The notes under the pieces were generated by a model, which saw only the letters and a program-made list of their open reading frames with translations, was not told where the DNA came from and ran no database searches. DNA of 64,000 bases, from contig NZ_CANMAA010000003.1 of the NCBI RefSeq assembly GCF_947495735.1, positions 248,001 to 312,000 on the forward strand, written 5' to 3'. The first letter of the stretch is position 1; each line of letters starts with the position of its first letter. Below are positions 58,685 to 64,000 of the stretch, one piece after another. The DNA is from an uncultured Pseudokineococcus sp. GTDB lineage: Bacteria > Actinomycetota > Actinomycetes > Actinomycetales > Quadrisphaeraceae. Position numbers and translations under genes: made by a program.

Positions 58685-60871
58685 TCAGACGACGAGGTCG
58701 AGGCGCCCGGGGGGCGCGGTGGGGCGGGGCGGGGGCGCCTCGGTCAGCGGCGCCTGGACGGGCGCCGGCGCGCGGCCGGACGAGCCGCCGCGGCCCTCGC
58801 GCCCGCCGGGGCCCTCGCGCCCGCCGGAGCCCTCGCCCCAGGCGGAGCCGGAGCCCCAGGTGCCGCCCTCGTCGCCCCCGAGGCCGACGCTCGCGCCGCC
58901 CCCGGTGGTCGCCATGTCGCGGCGCAGCTCGGGCAGCGCCTGGCGCAGCGCGTCCTGCCCCGCCTCGCTCGCCGCGTGGAGCTGGACGGACAGGGCACCG
59001 CTGCTGGAGACCTCGGCGACCACGCGCACCGCCCCGAGCCCCTCGGGCTGCAGGCGGACGACGACGCGGTGGACGCCCTCGCCGAGCAGGCGCAGCGCCG
59101 CCGCCCGCGGGACCAGCTGCTCCGAGAGGCCGCCCCGGGCACCGCCCGACGCGGCGGCGCTGACCCAGGCCGCCGTCCCGGTGGCGGTGGGGGCCTCGAC
59201 GGCCCCCACGGCCGGTGCGGAGGACGGCTGGGCAGGGCTCGCCGGCACCGCCGCCGAGGGGGCGAACGGGCCGGCGGGCGCGGTGGTCGAGGGGCTCGCG
59301 GACGTCGGGGAGCCCGCCGCGGGCGCCGGACCTGCTGCGGGCGCAGCGCCCGGGCCGGTCGAGACGTCCGCCGCGGCCTGGCCGCTCGCGCCCTGCTGGC
59401 CGGACCCGGAGCCCTGGCCGCCCGGTGGACCCTGGCCACCGGAGGAGCCCGGCTCGCCGGAGGACGCCTGGCCGCCCGCAGGAGGCTGGCCCTCGGCGGG
59501 TCCGGGTGCACCGGGCGTCGCCGGAGCCGTCTGCCCGGGGGTCGTCTGCGCGGTGGTCGCCTGCGCGACCGCGCTCGGTCCCGAGCTCGCGGACGGGGAG
59601 CCGGTCTCCGTCGTCGGGACCTCCGGCTCGGAGGCCGGGGTCGCAGCCGTCGCGGTGCCGACGGCTCCCGGGGCGTCCGGAGCCGGGACCGTCGCCACCG
59701 GAGGGGACGCGGCCGGGACCGGGACCGACGGCGCGGGGGTCGTCGGGGCCGGGGTCGTCGGGGCCGGGGTCGTCGGGGCCGGGGTCGTGGGGGCGGAGGT
59801 CGTCGGGGCGGGTGTCGTCGGGGCGGGTGTCGTCGGGGCGGGGGTCGTCGGGGCGGGTGTCGTCGGGGCGCCCGCCGCAGGCCCCGCGCCCGGGGCGGCG
59901 CTCTCCGCCGTCTCCGACGTCGAGGGCGCACCGGGCGGCGCGGCCGCCGGATGCTCGCCGGTGCTCGGCGCGCTCGGGCCCGCGGCCGGCGCCGGCGCCG
60001 GCGCCGGCGCCGGCGTCGAGGCCGCCACCGGGGCGGCTGTCGCGTCGGCGACCGGCGGGACGTCGGTGGAGGCCGCGGTCGACGGCGTGGGCGAACCACC
60101 GGGCACCGCCGCAGGAGCCGCTGCCCCGGCGTCCGGGGTGCCTCCCGCAGCCACCGGGACGCTCGACGCCGACACGCCCTGCGCCGCAGCGGCCTCGGAC
60201 GTCACCGCGGTGGCCCCCGCCGCGGCACCGACTGCGGTCGGCCCCCGCGGCGCGAGCTGCTGCAGGACGGTCCCGCCGGCGAGCGCCTGGCCTGCGGACG
60301 CCTGGTCCACGACCGCCGAGCCCACGAGCGCGGGGTCCACGACCGCCGGAGCGGATGTCAGCTCCGGGGCACTGCGTCCCGAGATCATCTGCGGCGCGGA
60401 CGTGCTCGTCGGCAGGGCCGTCGCGGCCGCACCGGCGGCCGGCGCGCTCGCCGGCGCGGCAGCGGCCGGCTGCGCCGCCGGCGACGAGGTCGCGGGGGCG
60501 CCGTCCACGGCGTCGCGCGGCACGGGCTCACGCGACCAGGAGCGGTCGCGGCCCAGGACGGGGCGCGTCCCGGGGCGGTCCTCCCCCGCGTCGGCCTCGC
60601 GACGCCGCAGGGCCGCCCGGCTGCCGAGGTCGCGGGCCCTGCGGTCCCGGGCGCCGTCCTCCACGGGGACGAGCTCGCGCGGGCGGTCGTCGGGAGCAGC
60701 ACCGGCGCGGGCGGGGCCGGAGCCGTGCGCGCCCGAGCGGGACGACTCGCCGGCGAGCACGTCGGCGAAGCTGCTCCCGCCGGCGCCGCCGCCGCGGCGC
60801 GGCAGCTCGCCCGAGGGGCCGGGGACGACGGAGGAGGGAGCGCGACCCGTCATCGCTGCGCCGACGCTCAC
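58685..60871 (-). CDS. fliK: Flagellar hook-length control protein FliK
   Basis: 728 aa. Residues ~1-590 are a long disordered Ala/Pro/Thr/Ser ruler with a block of nine to ten 5-residue APTTP repeats (15-bp units, 59735-59872); the C-terminal Flg_hook domain (~620-690) reads VHRVVVRLQPEGLGAVRVVA ... VQLHAASEAGQDALRQALPE. FliK measures hook length and switches FlhB specificity. GTG 60869-60871 chosen by GTGA overlap with the upstream hydrolase gene; ATG 60853 is an alternative. Confidence 0.9.
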   Translation of the reverse strand: MSVGAAMTGRAPSSVVPGPSGELPRRGGGAGGSSFADVLAGESSRSGAHGSGPARAGAAPDDRPRELVPVEDGARDRRARDLGSRAALRRREADAGEDRPGTRPVLGRDRSWSREPVPRDAVDGAPATSSPAAQPAAAAPASAPAAGAAATALPTSTSAPQMISGRSAPELTSAPAVVDPALVGSAVVDQASAGQALAGGTVLQQLAPRGPTAVGAAAGATAVTSEAAAAQGVSASSVPVAAGGTPDAGAAAPAAVPGGSPTPSTAASTDVPPVADATAAPVAASTPAPAPAPAPAAGPSAPSTGEHPAAAPPGAPSTSETAESAAPGAGPAAGAPTTPAPTTPAPTTPAPTTPAPTTSAPTTPAPTTPAPTTPAPTTPAPSVPVPAASPPVATVPAPDAPGAVGTATAATPASEPEVPTTETGSPSASSGPSAVAQATTAQTTPGQTAPATPGAPGPAEGQPPAGGQASSGEPGSSGGQGPPGGQGSGSGQQGASGQAAADVSTGPGAAPAAGPAPAAGSPTSASPSTTAPAGPFAPSAAVPASPAQPSSAPAVGAVEAPTATGTAAWVSAAASGGARGGLSEQLVPRAAALRLLGEGVHRVVVRLQPEGLGAVRVVAEVSSSGALSVQLHAASEAGQDALRQALPELRRDMATTGGGASVGLGGDEGGTWGSGSAWGEGSGGREGPGGREGRGGSSGRAPAPVQAPLTEAPPPRPTAPPGRLDLVV
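59735..59872. repeat. 15-bp tandem repeat in fliK (APTTP-coding)
   Basis: About nine consecutive 15-bp units, differing slightly (GGGGTCGTCGGGGCC type), code for the APTTP block in the FliK ruler. In-frame copy changes would alter ruler length by 5 residues. Confidence 0.85.
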
Positions 60872-62034
60872 GCCGCGATCCCGAGGGCTGCGGTGATCTT
60901 CTTCACGTACTGCTGGGTCTCCTTGAAGGGCGGGACGCCGTCGTAGCGGTCCACGGCACCCGGGCCGGCGTTGTAGGCGGCGAGCGCGAGCGGGATCGAG
61001 CCGTCGTAGCGGCGCAGGTGCTGCGCGAAGAGCTTCCCGGCGCCGTCGACGGCGGAGGCCGGGTCCATCGGGTCGACGCCGAGACCGCGCGCCGTCGCCG
61101 GCATGAACTGCATGAGGCCGCGCGCCCCCGCCGGGGACACCGCCGAGGGGTTGCCGCCCGACTCCTGCTGCGCGACGGCGGCCAGCAGGCCGGCGGGCAG
61201 GCCGTGCTTCTGCGTCGCGGCGGCGAACAGCGGCTCGTAGCGCGCCACGGCCGAGGACACGTCGCTGCGGATGGCGCTCGGGCGCGCCGCGCCGGCGTCC
61301 AGGGCGGGGGCGGCGGGGGCGCCCGAGGTGCCCTGGGTGGAGCCGCCCTCCCCCAGCACGCGGCGGATCGCGGTCGGCGTCTCCCAGACGCTCGAGATCT
61401 TGACGACGTCGCCCTTGTGCGGGGCGTGGACCATCTTCCCGTCGCCCACGTAGATGCCGATGTGGCCGCCGCCGTCCAGGACGACGAGGTCGCCCGGGCG
61501 GGCGGCGGCGAGGCCCGGGACGGCCCGCCCGATCTTCATCTGGTCCTTCGCGACCCGGGGCACGTCGATGCCCAGCTCCTTGAAGGCGTGCTGGACCAGC
61601 CCGGAGCAGTCGAAGCCCGTCTTCGGGTCCGTGCCGCCCCAGCGGTAGGGCACCCCGAGGTGCTCGCGCGCCTGGGCGACGAGGTCGGCGCCGGTCACCG
61701 AGCTCCCCCGCGAGGCGCCGGAGGTCTTCGCGGTCGCGGCCACCGCGGCGGGAGCCGCGGTGCGGGCCGCGGCGCCGCCCTCGACCAGACCGGCCAGCAG
61801 CTCGGAGAAGCCGCCCGCCGAGGTCGAGGCGGTGGTCGTGGTGGTGGCTGCCCCGGCGGACGGCGCGCTCGCCGTCGCGGGGCTCGCCGTCGCGGCGCTC
61901 CCCGTGGCGGCGACCGCCCCGGTGCGGGCGGGCGCACTCGGGGCGCCGGCGGCCCGGCCCGCGGGCCCCGCCAGGTCGCCGATCATCGCCTGGATCCCCG
62001 CGATGCGGGCCTGGACCGCGGCGATGCCGCTCAC
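60868..62034 (-). CDS. Dual peptidoglycan hydrolase: NlpC/P60 endopeptidase plus lytic transglycosylase
   Basis: 388 aa. Ala/Thr-rich N-terminus (1-110), NlpC/P60 domain (~115-235) with Cys143 in TGFDCSGLV and His in GGGHIGIYVG, then an SLT lytic transglycosylase domain (~265-385) with Glu in AQQESGGNP and the AYNAGPGAVDRYDG motif. No signal peptide, so it may be exported by the flagellar apparatus as FlgJ is. Located between fliJ and fliK, with GTGA overlaps on both sides; it probably opens the peptidoglycan for the rod and hook. Confidence 0.92.
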   Translation of the reverse strand: MSGIAAVQARIAGIQAMIGDLAGPAGRAAGAPSAPARTGAVAATGSAATASPATASAPSAGAATTTTTASTSAGGFSELLAGLVEGGAAARTAAPAAVAATAKTSGASRGSSVTGADLVAQAREHLGVPYRWGGTDPKTGFDCSGLVQHAFKELGIDVPRVAKDQMKIGRAVPGLAAARPGDLVVLDGGGHIGIYVGDGKMVHAPHKGDVVKISSVWETPTAIRRVLGEGGSTQGTSGAPAAPALDAGAARPSAIRSDVSSAVARYEPLFAAATQKHGLPAGLLAAVAQQESGGNPSAVSPAGARGLMQFMPATARGLGVDPMDPASAVDGAGKLFAQHLRRYDGSIPLALAAYNAGPGAVDRYDGVPPFKETQQYVKKITAALGIAA

Positions 62035-62477
62035 GGGCGCTCCTCGTCGGTCGTCTCGTCTGGTGCCCAGGGGCCGGCTGGCCCCCTGCCCAGGTCATCG
62101 ATCCGTCGCTGCTCCGCCTTGAGCGCCTGGCGCGCCTCGTCTTCGGCGCGGCGGGCCGCCAGCTGCTCGAGCGCGCGCGTGCGCGCCCGCGCCGCGGCCC
62201 AGGCCCTCTCGGCCTCGCCGGCGCGCTCTGCGGCGAGCTCGGCCTCGCCCTGGGCCTCGAGGAGGCTGCCGCGCAGCGCGGAGCGGGCCGCCACCGACGC
62301 GGCCCAGCCGGCCGCTCCCCCGCCGCCGAGCTCGTGGGCCCCCAGGACGGCGCGGGCCTCCTCGTGCAGGCGCCGCGCGGCGCGGGCCTCGGCCGAGCTC
62401 AGCGCGCTCGTGCCCGCCGCCACCTTCTCCTGCGTGCGCCGCACCCTCAGCAGCCCCGCGAGGCGGAAGGCGCTCAC
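62031..62477 (-). CDS. fliJ: Flagellar export protein FliJ
   Basis: 148 aa, a single long coiled-coil protein rich in Ala/Arg/Glu (FRLAGLLRVRRTQEKVAAG at the start). Family identity rests on length, coiled coil and position directly after fliI. GTG 62475-62477 overlaps the fliI stop and its own stop overlaps the next start (GTGA). Confidence 0.8.
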   Translation of the reverse strand: MSAFRLAGLLRVRRTQEKVAAGTSALSSAEARAARRLHEEARAVLGAHELGGGGAAGWAASVAARSALRGSLLEAQGEAELAAERAGEAERAWAAARARTRALEQLAARRAEDEARQALKAEQRRIDDLGRGPAGPWAPDETTDEERP

Positions 62478-63871
62478 GCGGCGGCGCCGACGGGAGCCGC
62501 GTCGGGGTCGAGCAGCCGGGCGAGCCCCGACAGGGCCGCCCACGACGTCCCCGGGTCCGCCAGCTGGTCCACCGACTGGGTGAGGAAGGCGCGCGTGGAC
62601 GGCGCCGCAGCCAGCGCCGCGTCGACGAGCGGGTCGGCGCCCGGCACGTAGGCGCCGACGTCGACGAGGTCCTGGGCGTCGCGCCGGGCGGCCATGGCGC
62701 GCCGCACGGTCGTGGCGTCGGCGCGCTGCTCGGGCGTGGTGACCCGCGAGGCGACGCGCGAGACCGAGCCGAGCACGTCGACCGCCGGGAAGTGCCCTGC
62801 GGTGGCGAGCTTCCGGTCGAGCACGACGTGCCCGTCGAGGATCGAGCGCGCGGCGTCGGCCACCGGCTCGTCGTGGTCGTCGCCGTCGACGAGGACCGTG
62901 TAGATGCCCGTGATGGAGCCGACGACGCCGGGCCCGGCGCGCTCGAGCAGCCGCGGCATCATCGCGAAGACGGACGGCGGGAAGCCGCGGGTGGCCGGCG
63001 GCTCGCCGACGGACAGGCCGATCTCGCGCTGGGCGGTGGCCACGCGCGTCAGGGAGTCCATCATCAGGACGACGTCGAGGCCCTGGTCGCGGAAGTGCTC
63101 GGCGATGGCGGTCGCCGTCGCGGCGGCGCGCAGGCGGACCAGCGGCGGCTCGTCCGAGGTCGCCACGACGACGACGCTGCGGGCGAGGCCCTCGGGGCCG
63201 AGGTCGTCCTCGAGGAACTCGCGGACCTCGCGGCCGCGCTCCCCCACGAGGGCGAGGACGACGACGTCGGCGCGGGCGCCGCGGGCGACCATCGACATCA
63301 GGCTGGACTTGCCGACGCCGGAGCCGGCGAACAGGCCGAAGCGCTGGCCGCGGCCCGCGGGCACCAGGGTGTCGAGGACCCGCACGCCCAGCGGCAGCGG
63401 CTCGCAGACGCGCTGGCGGTCCAGGGCGGGCGGCGGCGGCGCGTCGAGCGGCACCTCGGCGAGGCCGGGGGGCAGGGGACGGCCGTCCAGGGGCTCCCCC
63501 AGGCCGGACAGGACGCGGCCGAGGAGGGCGTCCCCGACGCGGACCGACAGGCGCGGCGCGGCGCGGCGGACGGGGACGCCCGCGGCGACGCCCTCGGAGG
63601 TGCCGAGCGGCATGCAGGCGAGGACGCCGGCGCGCACGCCCACGACCTCGGCGCGCAGGGGCGCCGCGCCCTCCTCGCCGATCTCGAGCACCTCGCCGAC
63701 GCCCGCGGTCAGCCCGACGACCTCCACCGCGAGCCCCGTGACGGAGCGCACGACGCCGAGGGCCAGCGGTCCGCCGGCGAGGCGCGCGGCGGCCAGGCGC
63801 GCGGTGAGCTCCTCCAGGCCGGCGGGCATGGCGGGCACGACGGCGTCGTTCGCGGTGTCCGGCAGCGGCAC
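62474..63871 (-). CDS. fliI: Flagellar export ATPase FliI
   Basis: F1-beta-like ATPase energising flagellar export, 465 aa from this start. Walker A GLFAGSGVGKSS (~180-190), Walker B VVLMMDSLTRVA, and FliI-type GEPPATRGFPPSVFAMMPRL. The start is uncertain: GTG 63871 is shown, but the frame stays open to the right window edge with no stop, neither GTG 63871 nor ATG 63829 has an SD, and no fliH stop codon appears within 63872-64000. The gene may begin outside the window. Confidence 0.93.
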   Translation of the reverse strand: MPLPDTANDAVVPAMPAGLEELTARLAAARLAGGPLALGVVRSVTGLAVEVVGLTAGVGEVLEIGEEGAAPLRAEVVGVRAGVLACMPLGTSEGVAAGVPVRRAAPRLSVRVGDALLGRVLSGLGEPLDGRPLPPGLAEVPLDAPPPPALDRQRVCEPLPLGVRVLDTLVPAGRGQRFGLFAGSGVGKSSLMSMVARGARADVVVLALVGERGREVREFLEDDLGPEGLARSVVVVATSDEPPLVRLRAAATATAIAEHFRDQGLDVVLMMDSLTRVATAQREIGLSVGEPPATRGFPPSVFAMMPRLLERAGPGVVGSITGIYTVLVDGDDHDEPVADAARSILDGHVVLDRKLATAGHFPAVDVLGSVSRVASRVTTPEQRADATTVRRAMAARRDAQDLVDVGAYVPGADPLVDAALAAAPSTRAFLTQSVDQLADPGTSWAALSGLARLLDPDAAPVGAAA

Positions 63872-64000
63872 GGCCGCGGGGCGGGTCGGCGGGTCCTGCG
63901 GTCGGCGCTGCGCCGGGGGGTGGGCCAGCGGTGCGGTCCAGCGGTGCCCGACGAGCGCGGTGGGGCGCTCGAGGTCCGCGAGGCCCAGCCCGCCCGGACC

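Overview
The window reads as chromosome of a very GC-rich, flagellated actinobacterium, probably Kineosporiaceae-like or a motile relative. Evidence: strong G/C third-position bias, a DtxR/IdeR-type iron box, a CopD-CtaG fusion, a branched-chain dehydrogenase operon, FlbD and CsrA inside a flagellar cluster, many GTG starts, and many genes with a TANNNT-like -10 hexamer only 6-7 bases before the start codon (leaderless transcription). I see no phage, insertion sequence, rRNA, tRNA or CRISPR array.

Left part (1-10.3 kb): a maltodextrin uptake and use locus. malE, malF, malG and a GH13 glucosidase (cut by the left edge) run on the minus strand, diverging from a LacI-type regulator and a ROK sugar kinase. 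CTTGC/GCAAG half-sites lie between the two units. Then come an ArsR-MFS pair, a dienelactone-hydrolase-like protein and a methyltransferase.

Middle (10.3-40 kb): housekeeping and accessory genes. These are a 1385-residue secreted nuclease/5'-nucleotidase fusion, a stand-alone LigD-type polymerase, an SDR, an isolated MurE-like ligase without the DNPR motif, an iron-siderophore lipoprotein behind an iron box, an NHLRC2-like thioredoxin protein, an S9 peptidase, CopD-CtaG, a nitrilase, the bkd E1a/E1b/E2 operon with an aminotransferase, galE, a WXG100-like helical protein coupled to a large alpha/beta hydrolase, a MOSC protein and a zinc alcohol dehydrogenase. Two related intergenic repeat arrays with a 41-bp period flank the CopD-CtaG gene.

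Right part (39.9-64 kb): a flagellar cluster, all on the minus strand. In transcription order it is fliI-fliJ-(NlpC/P60+SLT hydrolase)-fliK-flgD-flgE, then a 455-bp structured gap, then flbD-motA-motB-fliL, a strong hairpin, fliM-fliN-fliO-fliP-fliQ-fliR-flhB, an MCP, a GT4 glycosyltransferase and a GtrA protein, then flhA, an FlhF-like protein, a small membrane protein, and csrA. Three candidate WhiG/FliA-type promoters precede flbD, fliM and flhA. The flbD and flhA leaders each contain a hairpin with an ACGGAY loop plus an AAGGACG Shine-Dalgarno, the layout expected of CsrA targets, with csrA in the same cluster. The FlhF-like protein has lost its GTPase motifs. This possible actinobacterial flagellar control circuit is the most interesting part of the window.

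Genes in operons are often joined by 4-base GTGA/ATGA stop-start overlaps, which I used to choose starts. Large open frames opposite or within these genes are compositional shadows and are not listed.
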